Source: Humulus lupulus (Eukaryota > Streptophyta > Magnoliopsida > Rosales > Cannabaceae). From it: a stretch of 64,000 bases of DNA. Position numbers and translations under genes: made by a program. Position 1 is the first letter of the stretch; each line of letters starts with the position of its first letter. The notes below the pieces were generated by a model. It was not told where the DNA came from. It made no database searches and saw only the letters and a program-made list of their open reading frames with translations. The stretch lies in contig NC_084793.1 of assembly GCF_963169125.1 (NCBI RefSeq), positions 39,361,078 to 39,425,077 on the forward strand. Reading direction: 5' to 3'. Shown here piece by piece: positions 1 to 10,700 of the stretch.

Positions 1-1445
1 CTTAAGGGCATGTTACCAGCTAAGTTGGTGCTCGGTCAGATGCGCACGCGAGGGTGCAGGCTGGTGAGCATGTTGATGCCTAGTTTGTACGACAGTGGCA
101 TTTTCGTAAATATCTTCAATATTGCCCGGATATGGATGGTACTTGGTAGGTTCCATATTGAAGGGTCAATGAACGCATGATGCGATTGGATTTGGAAGAT
201 TCTGAGAATTGGCAAGCAGAAAGCTAAATATGTCTCACAAGAAAAAATCATATATGTTCATGGTAGAAGCCTAAAAGCTGAGAAGGCTATTTGTAGGGGG
301 AGCACCTGGTGTCAGCTCTCCACCACCCACTGGCGTAGACGCGTCAAGTGAGCTACTACTAGTTAGGAGGGCTAGTAGGGCAGGCATCTGAGGACCACGA
401 AGTGACTCATATGTCTCCATGAGTAGGAATACCCATGGACATTACTGGGTCGCCCCAGTAGTGCATTGAAGTGTGCTGCCAGAGATTTATGGGTATGGTT
501 CTCTTGGCTTGCCAGTATGCCGCTTACATGGAACGTGGTCAAAACCTCCGAGAGACGTCGTGGCGCGCCATGGCCACGAGTCTTGACACGAGATGGCATG
601 GGAAGTCATTCGTGGGACTTGCTAGCATACATGCATTGAAGAGTGTGCAGAGCTTGAGAAAGAAGAGATCCAGTGTGTGCTACTAGTCTGCCAGCTAGTC
701 TCGAGGGCCTGCCAACATGCGTGGAGGCATGGTGCCTTGAGGATTGGACCATGGACGTATGCGAGTCCTTGGTCTGTGACATGAGCTATGCAGATAGTAT
801 CAAATGGGGCATGATGAGAGGTGTTGGCACGTCAACTTGGTGTTGGCTCTTGGCCACACATGCTACCTTGGATTGCAAATGTTTGGGTGAGCATCGGTGT
901 TGGGATTTGCCTTGCCATAGTGAGAATCTATGGACAGTGTGAGTGTCTTGGCTAGATGGTCTTGATGCATGGTTGCACTCATAGATGCTTGAGAGCATGA
1001 CTCAGTGGGAGTAGTTCAAGAGACGGAAGTATGCAGAGGGACACGGTCGCGCGAAAAATGTGTCCATTGTTATTCGAATGGTTGGAAAGTTGACCTTGGC
1101 TCAGAGGAGTCAAGGTGTCACGCGGGCATTTACGCTGTCAAAATGTCAGTCCGTGACACCCAACACCACAAGAAAGTGGCATACCGCGTTCATGTAATCC
1201 AATATTGAGTCCCTACATATTTGAATTTAATAAATATTATGAGATATCGCTAACTAACTATGGAGTGGCACCTCATGTAGTGTCGGGTACCTTAAAGTGT
1301 CAAATAACAACACTCTATATGTCAAGGCCCACACTTAAGCATTAGAGTCTACTTCAACAGCATCGCGCTGAGCGCACTTACCACAGTGTTAATTAGCGAG
1401 GACTAACATGAATTTAATAAAATAGATCGATACTCGTGAGCATAT
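1..1445. other. unrecognised flanking DNA, no gene seen
   Basis: Only short open frames (under 90 codons) with no recognisable motif are present, on both strands. Base composition is more GC-balanced than the AT-rich spacers further right, which hints at decayed repeat DNA, but no terminal repeats or coding motifs were found. It ends where the copia LTR starts at 1446. Confidence 0.5.
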
Positions 1446-1930
1446 TGTTGGAACTTTTTTATATGAATTATTAAAAATTGAAACAATAGAGTTGTGTGTG
1501 ATATGGGAAAAGTCCCATATGGAATTGAAACAATCTTCAAGGAGTGTATATAAGTTGCAAATGCTATGTCTTGGGGTGTGCCCCAAGGGGTACCCAGTTT
1601 TGTGCGCATGGGCGAGGACTCACACACTTGACCACCACACGCGCACGCGCGCGCCGCCGCCGCCGTCTGTCCGACCGAGCCGAGCTGAGTTGGCTGGCGG
1701 GTGGGTGGTGTGGTGTCGTAAACATTCATTTCAAAAAATCAGTTTTTATTTTGATTAAATGAAAATAAACGTTTTTAACCATTAATATCCTCTTCTGATT
1801 AAATGGAAAAACATTTTAGCCGTTTTAGGGGGTCTTCTTCTCTGTATAAGTCAGATCAAAATTTTCTGAAAAAAGGAAGTCTCTTTTCTTCTTGGTTCTA
1901 CGAATTTTCTCAGAGCATTTTTAAGGGTGT
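1446..1930 (+). repeat. copia 5' LTR (right edge approximate)
   Basis: It starts TGTTGGAAC and matches 6637-7021 through the block ending in CTCAGAGCATTT near 1920. It carries about 70-100 bp around 1716-1820 that the 3' copy lacks. The right edge is uncertain because the 3' copy stops matching near 7021. Confidence 0.75.
1547..1553 (+). promoter_or_regulatory. TATA box of copia 5' LTR
   Basis: TATATAA follows AGGAGTG. The same block is at 6738-6744 in the 3' LTR. It is the likely core promoter of the element. Confidence 0.5.
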
Positions 1931-2152
1931 ACAAGATCGATCTTCTCGGTGCAGGGAAGAATCATACAGAGGCTGTTTTATCCTAGGGACGGCGTGGTTG
2001 ATAGACTGTCGTGCACACTTAGGGCAGAGCCGCAAAACGTCTTAAAGAGAGCGACTTTGTCCGCGACTCAGCCAAAAAAATTGATCGGTAATTTTGTTCC
2101 AATTTTATTTTTCTATTGAGGAATATCAATTTTAAGACGTTTCTGTTCTGCT

Positions 2153-3196
2153 ATGGCTGCGACCAATGATTTTTCTGGTTCTACCTCTGTTGATATTAAC
2201 AAGCCATTTCGTTTTGAGGGTTTGCACTTTAAGCGTTGGAAATAGAAGATGCTTTTTTATCTGACCGTGAAGAAGGTTGCGTTTGTTCTCACTGATCTGA
2301 AGCCGGTTGTCTCTGAAGCCTCGACCGACAAGGACAAGGAGACTGAACGCGAGAAGCAACAGAAGGACTTGGACTCCTGGGTGGAAAACGATTTCCTCTG
2401 TAAGAATTTTATTCTTAATGGTTTATCTGATGATCTTTATGACTATTATAACTCAGACAAGTCAGCAAAGGAAATTTGGGAGGCGCTGCAAAAGAAATAT
2501 GATACAGAAGAGGCGGGGACTAAAAAATACGCTTTTAGTCGCTACCTGAAGTATCAAATGGTGGACGATAAATCTGTGGAGGCCCAATCTCACGAAATTC
2601 AGAAAATTGCTGATGAGATTATCTCAGAAGGTATGGCCCTTGATGAACAGTTTCAAGTTGCTGTTTTAATTGAAAAATTACCTCCTTCCTGGAAGGACTT
2701 TAAAAATGTTCTCTGGCATAAGACTAAGGAATTTTCCTTAGAAAGTTTGATCACCTGCCTTCGTATCGAGGAGGAAGCAAGGAAACAAGACCAGAAAGAA
2801 TAGGTGCTTGTTGTCTCTAACAGCATCCCTAAGAAGCCCACACCTGCGGTTCTGAAGCCAAATGGCAAAACTTTTAAGAATCAGAACCGCAACTCGAATT
2901 CAAATTCCAACCGCAACAACTAGAACAATCCTTGAAACAACAATCAGAGTTTGAACCATAATAGGAACCAACATGGAAGGAAGCAGCCTCCAGCTAAACA
3001 GAATGACTATGGACAATTTCTTTGTTACGTCTGTAACAAGCTAGGTCATATGGCACGTAAGTGTAGGAACAAGCCAAGCACTGCTCCGCAGGCTAACTTG
3101 ACTGAAGAAGCTTTTACAGCTATGATTTCTGAGATCAACCTTATTGGTGGATCAGATGGGTGGTGGGTAGACACTGGCGCTTCTCGCCATGTCTGA
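2153..3196 (+). pseudogene. copia gag and protease start, broken
   Basis: The frame opens with ATG at 2153, is stopped by TAG at 2243-2245, and resumes as a UBN2-type gag (2249-2803) with the conserved region near SAKEIWEALQKKY. Further in-frame stops occur at 2801-2803 and around 2921. A nucleocapsid CCHC zinc knuckle CYVCNKLGHMARKC is at 3023-3064. The aspartic protease motif VDTGASRHV follows directly at about 3168-3194 and is cut by TGA at 3194-3196. In an active element this part forms the particle and its processing enzyme. Here it is a single degraded frame with no frameshift. Confidence 0.9.
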
Positions 3197-3208
3197 TATG
3201 ATCGTGCT

Positions 3209-4894
3209 ATGTTTAAGACATACACTGTTGCTGATGATAAGAACATGTTGTTGAGAGATTCCCACACCACTATTTTTGCTGGGATTGGAAATGTGGAGCT
3301 TAAGTTTACCTCAGGAAAGACTTTATTACTAAAAGATGTAATGCATACTCCTGAGATGAGAAAGAATCTGGTTTCTGGTTTTCTGCTTAATAAGGCTGGG
3401 TTTACTCAAACTATTGGGGCTGATTTGTACACCATCACTAAGAATGGTATTTTTGTTGGGAAGGGTTATGCTACTGATGGCATGTTTAAGTTGAATGTTG
3501 AATTCAATAAAGTTTCTCCTTCTGCTTATATGTTGTGTGATTTTAATGTTTGGCATGCTAGACTTTGTCATGTAAATAAGCACATTATTAAGAACATGAG
3601 TAACATAGGATTGATTCCTAAAGTGTCAGATAACAATTTTGAAAAATGTGATTTTTGTAGTCAAGCAAAAATAACTAAGACTCCTCATAAGTCAGTTACT
3701 AGAGAATCTGAGCCTCTAGATTTAATTCATTCAGATATTTGTGAACTTGATGGAACGTTAACTAGGAATGGTAAACGTTATTTCATCACTTTTATTGATG
3801 ATTGTTCTGACTTTACTTATGTGTACTTAATGAAAAATAAAAGTGATGCGCTTGACATGTTCAAATTATTTGTGACTGAAATTGAGAATCAATTCAATAA
3901 GAAAATTAAAAGGTTTCGTAGTGATAGAGGAACTGAATATGATTCAAGCATGTTTATTGACTTTTATAATTCACATGGAATTGTTCACGAAACCACTAAA
4001 CCATATTCACCTGAAATGAACGGCAAAGCTGAAAGAAAGAATCGAACTTTTACTGAATCTGTTGTGGCTATTTTATTGAATTCTGGTGCTGCATCTCATT
4101 GGTGGGGTGAAATTCTTTTGACTGTTTGTTATGTGTTGAATAGAGTTCCTAAGTCTAAAAGTAAAGTTTCACCTTATGAGATCTTGAAAAATAGGCAACT
4201 TAACCTGTCTTATTTTAGAACTTGGGGTTGTCTGGCTTATGTTCATATTCCTGATCCTAAGAGAATTAAGCTAGCAAGTAGAGCCTATGAATGTGTATTT
4301 ATCGGATATGCAATTAATAGTAAAGCATATAGGTTCTATGATTTAAATGCGCATGTTATTGCGGAATCAAATGATGCTGATTTTTATGAACATAGATTCC
4401 CTTTTAAATTGAGAAATAGTGGGGGTGCATATACTAGCAACACTCCTGTGATAAGGAATAATGAACATATTGAGGATAGAGAATCAGAACCTAGGAGAAG
4501 TAAGAGAACTAGAGTTGCTAAAGATTATGGTTCTGATTTCTGTGTCTATACATTAGAGGAGGATCCTGCTAACCTCCAAGAAGCCTTGTCTTCTTTAGAT
4601 GCTGACCTCTGGCAAGAAGCAATAAATGATGAGATGGTATCTCTTGAGTCTAACAAAACGTGGCACTTAGTTGATTTACCTCCTGGTTGTAAGCTTATAG
4701 GTTGTAAGTGGATCTTGAAAAATAAATTGAAACCCGATGGAACTGTTGAAAAATACAAGGCTCGTTTGATAGCCAAGGGTTTTAGGCAGAGAGAAAATAT
4801 AGATTTCTTTGACACTTTTTCACCTGTTACGAGGATAACATCCATTAGAGTTTTGATTTCCCTAGCTGTCATTCACAATCTAGTTGTACACTAA
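3209..4894 (+). pseudogene. copia protease end, integrase and RT start, broken
   Basis: A 561-codon open stretch in the same frame as gag. It shows the integrase N-terminal zinc site (HARLCH ... CDFCSQAK), the integrase core with IHSDICELDG and FRSDRGTEYDS, then MNGKAERKNRTFTE. The reverse transcriptase start has WQEAINDEM and KARLIAKGF. It ends at TAA 4892-4894 inside the reverse transcriptase domain, and the frame continues directly with typical RT sequence, so this is a point stop and not a natural end. Confidence 0.92.
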
Positions 4895-5011
4895 ATGGAT
4901 GTTAAGATTGCATTTTTGAATGGTGAATTAGAAGAAGAGATCTATATGGATCAACCGGAAGGGTTTGTAATCCATGGCTAGGAACATAAGGTTTGCAAGT
5001 TAGATAAATCT

Positions 5012-6101
5012 TTGTATGGTCTTAAGCAGGCACCTAAGCAATGGCATGAGAAATTTGACAATTTAGTTATCTCACATGGTTTTAAAGTGAATGAAAGTGA
5101 CAAATGCATTTATTATAAATCTGATAATGACATTTGCACTATTGTATGTCTATATGTGGATGACTTGCTCATATTTGGTTCGAATATTCATGTTATGAAT
5201 GCTGTGAAATCTCTGTTGTGTGCTAACTTTGATATGAAGGACCTCGGAGAAGCTAATGTAATCTTTGGTATTAAGATTACTAGGTCCGAAAAGGGAATTT
5301 CTTTGGATCAATCTCACTATATTGAGAAGATTCTGAAGAAATACAATTACTTTGATGGTAAACCTGCTTGCACACCATATGATCCAAGTGTAAAGTTATT
5401 TAAGAACACTGGTGACGGTGTAAGACAATCTGAATATGCGAGCATCATTGGCAGTCTTCGATATGCCACTGATTGTACGAGACCCAACATTGCCTATGTC
5501 ATGGGATTATTGTGCAGGTTTACTAGCAGACCTAGTATAGAGCATTGGCATGCTATTGAAAGGGTCATGAGATACCTAAAGAGAACCATGAACCTTGGAT
5601 TACATTATCAGAAGTTTCTAGCTGTTCTTGAAGGTTATAGTGATTTAGACTGGAACTCTCTGTCTGATGACTCCAAAGCAACAAGTGGCTATATCTTTAG
5701 TAGCCGATGGAGCTGTTTCTTGGAAATCTAAGAAACAGACTATTTTGGCACAATCCACCATGGAGTCTGAAATGATAGCACTAGCTACAGCTAGTGAAGA
5801 AGCAGGTTGGCTGAGAAGCCTGCTAGCTGAGATCCCTTTATGGGAAAAACCAATACCAGCTGTGTTGATCCACTGCGATAGTACCACGGCTATTGAGGAA
5901 ATTCAAAATCGTTATTACAATGGTAAGAGACGACAGATACGTTGTAAGCATAGTACTGTTAGAGAGTTTCTCTCAACAGGAGCTATTAGAGTGGATCATG
6001 TACGCACTGATGATAACTTAGCAAATCCTTTGACGAAAGGATTAGCTAGAGAGAAAGTCCATAAAACATCGAAGGGAATGGGACTATTGCCCTTAGAATG
6101 A
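5012..6101 (+). pseudogene. copia RT C-terminus and RNase H, frameshifted
   Basis: Up to about 5690 the frame matches the upstream pol and includes MYGLKQAPKQWH and the RT active-site box CLYVDDLLIFG, which is intact. The frame then shifts: the RNase H domain (SWKSKKQT ... AQSTMESEM ... HCDSTTAIEE ... NPLTKGLARE) continues in another frame from about 5694 to the stop at 6099-6101. A single small deletion in the RNase H region explains this. A TAG near 4979-4981 separates this part from the upstream open stretch. Confidence 0.9.
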
Positions 6102-6636
6102 TGAATCACTCATGATGGTAACCCAACCTAAAGACTGGAGATTCCAAGAACTAGGTTCAATGGGTAATAACAAGTTGTGAAGTGATATGAGTTGAATCAT
6201 GCTATTTCCATTAAAGCATATAGAAGCATGAATTCTTGAAGTGATGAGAGGATGAGTTAATAGAAACTCTTAATGATATCTATACTCTATGTGGAGTGGA
6301 GTACCGAGCTACAGGAGTACTCTTGATAGACTCACCTATGTGAATGTGGAAGTGGGGCCGCTTCCTATGGAATTTGGGCAAAATTTCTAGAGCATTTACT
6401 ATACTGGGATAGACATGCATGGCCAATAACGCACGGGCTTATTTGATTACACCCTTGAAAGGTTGGTGCGTGGTACGATGTTAGAAATAGAGTTCAAGAC
6501 TACGTGTCACTCTAGTATAATCTAAATCGTATTCACTATGCAAATTTTCAAATCGAAAGATACATTTGTTTATGCACAATCTTATAGATTCTGAAATTGC
6601 TCGAGAAAATATTTTTTCAAAATTCAAGTGGGGGAT
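6102..6636 (+). other. copia 3' untranslated region with polypurine tract
   Basis: Non-coding segment between pol and the 3' LTR. It holds blocks such as CTAGGTTCAATGGGTAATAACAAG and AAATCGAAAGATACATTTG that recur in diverged form at the right edge of the window (63530-63990). It ends with a purine-rich run next to the 3' LTR. Confidence 0.7.
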
Positions 6637-7021
6637 TGTTGGAACTTTTTTATATGAATTATTAAAAATTGAAACACTAGAGTTGTGTGTGATATGGGAA
6701 AAGTCCCACATGAAATTGAAACACTCTTCAAGGAGTGTATATAAGTTGCAAATGCTATGTCTTGGGGTGTGCCCCAAGGGGTACCCAGTTTTGTGCGCAT
6801 GGGTGAGAACTCACACACTTGACCACCACACGCGCGTGCCACCGCCGTCCGACCGAGCTGAGGTGGCTGGTGGGTGTCGTATCGGTTTTTATTTTGATTA
6901 AATGAAAATAAACGTTTAGCCGTTTTAGGGGGTCTTCTTCTCTGTCTAAGTCAGATCAAATTTTTCTGAAAAAAGGAAGTCTCTTTTCTTCTTGGTTCAT
7001 ACAAATTTTCTCAGAGCATTT
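6637..7021 (+). repeat. copia 3' LTR, shorter copy
   Basis: It starts TGTTGGAAC like the 5' copy and keeps the TATATAA block at 6738-6744. It lacks an internal block present in the 5' LTR, and similarity stops at about 7021. Confidence 0.75.
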
Positions 7022-7127
7022 ATATTGAACAGAACCAACAATAAATATAACTATGTACCGGCATTACATTTATATTTTATTTGATTAGAATATATAGCTT
7101 TAATTACTACTTATAAGGCAAGTAGTG

Positions 7128-7712
7128 TCAAAATGGGCTCCAAAACGTAGCTCGAACAAGATCAAGGTACAATGGAAACTGGGCAGCAGCAAAAAGGGAC
7201 ACGGGTACAAATATGACCGCATACACCAGAAAGGCAGCGTACTTGAGTTTATCTTCCAGGACGAAGAAATGGCCAGAGCAAAACGAAGCAAGCATGGCGA
7301 CTATGGAAATGGAGAGCGAAGTTAAGCCCAGCAGAAGCCTTTTAGGCAAGTCCGTACCGAAATCTTTTTCCTGGTGCCGCGACGTGAGGATAGTGAGGAA
7401 CATGATCAAGGCGGTGACTGAGAAACAGAGGGCAACCAGTGATGATATCATGAAAAGATTGAATGTTGGCTGCTTTTCAAGGGTTGGTTTGCCGCTTTTT
7501 TCATCGGTGCCACCGGGAAAAGTGGTGGTGCTGGCGTAAGCCACGGTGGCGATGAGGGTGGCCACGACGGAGCAGGCCGTTGAGGTTGTCGTTAGCCATT
7601 TGCTGCCAGCTTTGACGAGCTGTACATGGGCTTCGGAGAAGATCTCTTCTGGGGTTTTGCAATCTTTGTTGGGGCGTAAGTAGAAGCGTGGTGGCATGGA
7701 TCTCTCAACAAA
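7128..7712 (-). CDS. ankyrin/PGG gene exon 7 (PGG domain)
   Basis: Last exon, 585 bp including the stop, after a 70-bp intron (7713-7782). It begins FVERSMPPRFYLRPNKD and holds the PGG domain: AHVQLVKAGSKWL, first membrane helix ATLIATVAYA, the PGG motif, then helices around FMISSLVALCFSVTALIMF, LTSLSISIVAMLASFC and AAFLVYAVIFVPVSLFAAA. The C-terminus lies in the cytoplasm by family model. This exon is intact. Confidence 0.9.
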   Translation of the reverse strand, partial: FVERSMPPRFYLRPNKDCKTPEEIFSEAHVQLVKAGSKWLTTTSTACSVVATLIATVAYASTTTFPGGTDEKSGKPTLEKQPTFNLFMISSLVALCFSVTALIMFLTILTSRHQEKDFGTDLPKRLLLGLTSLSISIVAMLASFCSGHFFVLEDKLKYAAFLVYAVIFVPVSLFAAAQFPLYLDLVRATFWSPF

Positions 7713-10700
7713 CTGCATTTATATTCATATTTAATTATTTATATGTAAGTCTAATATTACTTGATAAACAATATTCTAGTACCTTGTACCATTTGATCTC
7801 CCACTGCATCTGAAGAGCATCACCAGGAATAGGCCAAAAGTACTTAGTTTTGTTAGCAAGCATTGCAGCGTAATGCAAGGCAGTGTTTCCCTGATTGTCC
7901 ACTTTCCGAAACACAAGGCCTCTCGGCACTTTCCTCTTTAGCAATAGCTTGTACACTTCCCAGTGCCGGTTCTCCGCCGCAAGTAACAGAACATTCTTCC
8001 TTTCATGGTTCGCATCATGAATCGCCACCGGAAATTTCTGAAGAATTCTTTCCACAATCTCTGACACGCCATTTCTGGCCGCTATTAATATGGCAGTTTC
8101 CTTGGTTGTTTCGGTACCTTTCTTATCATTTTCTTCTGCCATGAATGCATGTGCGTGATCAGAAGCAAAAATACAAAATAATTAACACATGCGTTATAAT
8201 TAATAAAAATTATAATTAGAAATACATAAGTTGTATTAATTAATTGATTTGAACCAATACACATATGCACGTATTATTATGACTTGAAATAAGCTTACAA
8301 TAAGAGGGTATAATATCTTATCAAATTAAACAAACCTTCATTGGTCTCAGACTGCCCTGCAGAGACTACTTCATCATCATACATAGTAGAATGTATTAAG
8401 AGTTCGTCCACAATGTGAGCTGCGGATAAGTGCTTCTGTTTCTCTTCACGTATCTTAGTTATCCTTGATTCTCCTAATTAAATTAAGCATTTATATAAAG
8501 AGACTAAATACTTAAAAGGACAATCAAGATAAACTAATAATCCATGCCATGGCAGCTGAGAGGTATATTATTGTTTTAATATCCTATAAAAAACATGTAT
8601 ATTCTTTATTATTAATCAATGAAGAAACCGTGAGATTCGGTAAAAAATCTCTTCCTCTCATGCATAATCTATATCTATCTAACTGAGAAGTACGGGAGCC
8701 AAACCGTATCCAAAAGTGATCAGGACTGCCTTGTATATGAACTTAACCAGGTTTAGGCAAGTAGCATGAGTAACCGGAACGAAGCCATGGCCATCATCTG
8801 TACATTAATATTTATTAGATGCAGAATATACGCTTTAGCTAATATAAAATAGCGAAATGTAATTATATATATATATATATATATCTTTCTTCAGCCAAAA
8901 ATTAATCTCTCTTTCTATATTTGCTTTGAAAAATATTTCCATATAATAATATTGCATAAAGCTGCCTCATCCGGGTGTGAGATGACGGTTGATAGTTAGT
9001 CGGTCCGGACTAGAGTCGTAGTCGTGCCAGTTAATAACAAGGCTCAAGCATGTGAATACGTACCTGTCCTACTTGTATGCGTACTCCCGCGTTCAGGATT
9101 CTCTATATACTCTGATGATTGTCCTATGGTTACTACAAAATAAAAGTGTGGCCTTGTCACTTATAATTATTTCTTTAAACTCATCATCATTGAATTATAG
9201 ACAACATGCAAAATCAAACTTTCTTGGTTCAATTATGTATCCTTACCACCAATTCACTATAAGTGAATAAATTTGTCACTAGAAAATCTCATATTCATAA
9301 TTATTCAAAATTTGAGGGGTTTTAGCAACAAAATAGAATTTTTATAGCCACGACTTGTGTCATCGCTGGAACTTCTAGTGAAAACATACAGTATGTGTTT
9401 CGTCACTAGGAAAAACTTTCTAGCAACATACTTTTAGCGACAAAAAAAATATATTCCAGCTATCGTTGCTAGTATCACTAATGTTAAACCTCGGAAATTA
9501 TACAAAAAAATGTGGTGTATTATTTTGGATTTAAATGAGAATATTTTAATTTTTAGATTTTATTTGAAAGTTAAAAAGTTAAGAAAAAGATGATAAGGGC
9601 TTGGTTGCAAAGAATTAGAAAGTCGCAAAGTTTGGGCATTATAAGGTGGGCCCTACTTCTCGCATATTAACACTCAATTTCTTCCCTTATCTCCCACATG
9701 CATGATATCTCCCATTCTCTCTCCTTTATATACACATGAGCTTCATCCAAGTGAAAATGCAACCATTTTCTCTACCACGGATGGCCACCTTCCATCGCCT
9801 CAGCAGAGACAAGCCTAAACTTAGAAACTCCACCTCCTGCTTACGACCCCAGTCGCCAAGCACCCTTTCCTTATTCATCGTCAGCTGCCCAGAGAAGCCA
9901 ATCGAAGTCACGATCATTGTAACTTTAAACTTAGATTTCTAACACCTTTGACATCCAATCGACGAGTTATTTGTACCATCAAACTTAGCTCGTCAAGGAG
10001 AACAAAGCCCAACAACCCAACTCTTCATTTTATGCTTATAGGAAAAGTGTGACTAATTAAGTAGACAAATTGATCTAACATCATGATTTAGTTCAATCTG
10101 GAGCGTCTCATGGAATTATACTCCTGATTTTGGGAATATAAAAAATGGGTCACTAGGCTTCGCAAATATTTAAAAACAAAAAGAAATATGCTATAGTAAT
10201 AGTTTTGCGTACTTTGGTTGAATCAATGAGAACCTTACTCCAAGATGCTTATACGTATTATTACTTATACACACATAGTGTTTGTGGCATCATATTGGGG
10301 TTGATTAGGTGGCGAGTTGATGTACCTATAGATGTACAGACCTTGAACTTGTACAATATTTTTTTTATTCAAACGTACTAGCATTGTGATCATACCAAGC
10401 AGTCGGAGCCTATGATGATTGATATATGAGGACTAGTGCACAAAGCACCCTCGACTAAGGGCCTCGCAATGCAAGGCAAGGTGCAAGGCACCCTTTATAA
10501 AGGACCTCACAATGTGAGGGCGAGTGCGCAAGGCACCCGCGCCTATGTGTCGTTGAGGAGCTAAGAGCCTCGCTAGGCCTCCTCCGCACGCTCCCAAGTC
10601 CTAAAGGCACAAGGGCCTCGCTATGCGAGGCCTAACACGCCTAAACACATCATACATCCCCGTGGACACATGCTGCATGAAGGAACAAGTATAGGCCTCC

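Larger units (their letters stand above)
1446..7021 (+). mobile_element. decayed Ty1/copia LTR retrotransposon
   Basis: Two related LTRs (from 1446 and from 6637) flank a gag-pol region in the copia order gag, protease, integrase, reverse transcriptase, RNase H. All segments up to about 5690 lie in the same forward frame but are cut by stops (2243, 2801, near 2921, 3194, 4892, 4979), followed by a frameshift in RNase H. The element cannot make its polyprotein. A purine-rich tract (about 6626-6635) sits just before the 3' LTR. No methionine-tRNA primer site and no target-site duplication were recognised. It ends about 100 bp from the stop codon of the oppositely oriented ankyrin gene. Confidence 0.9.

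Noticed and set aside
8136..8142. ATG at 8142 as start of an independent ankyrin gene
   Set aside because: The upstream exons at 8336-8473 and 8705-8797 join in phase, and the ATG lies inside the intron before the AG acceptor.
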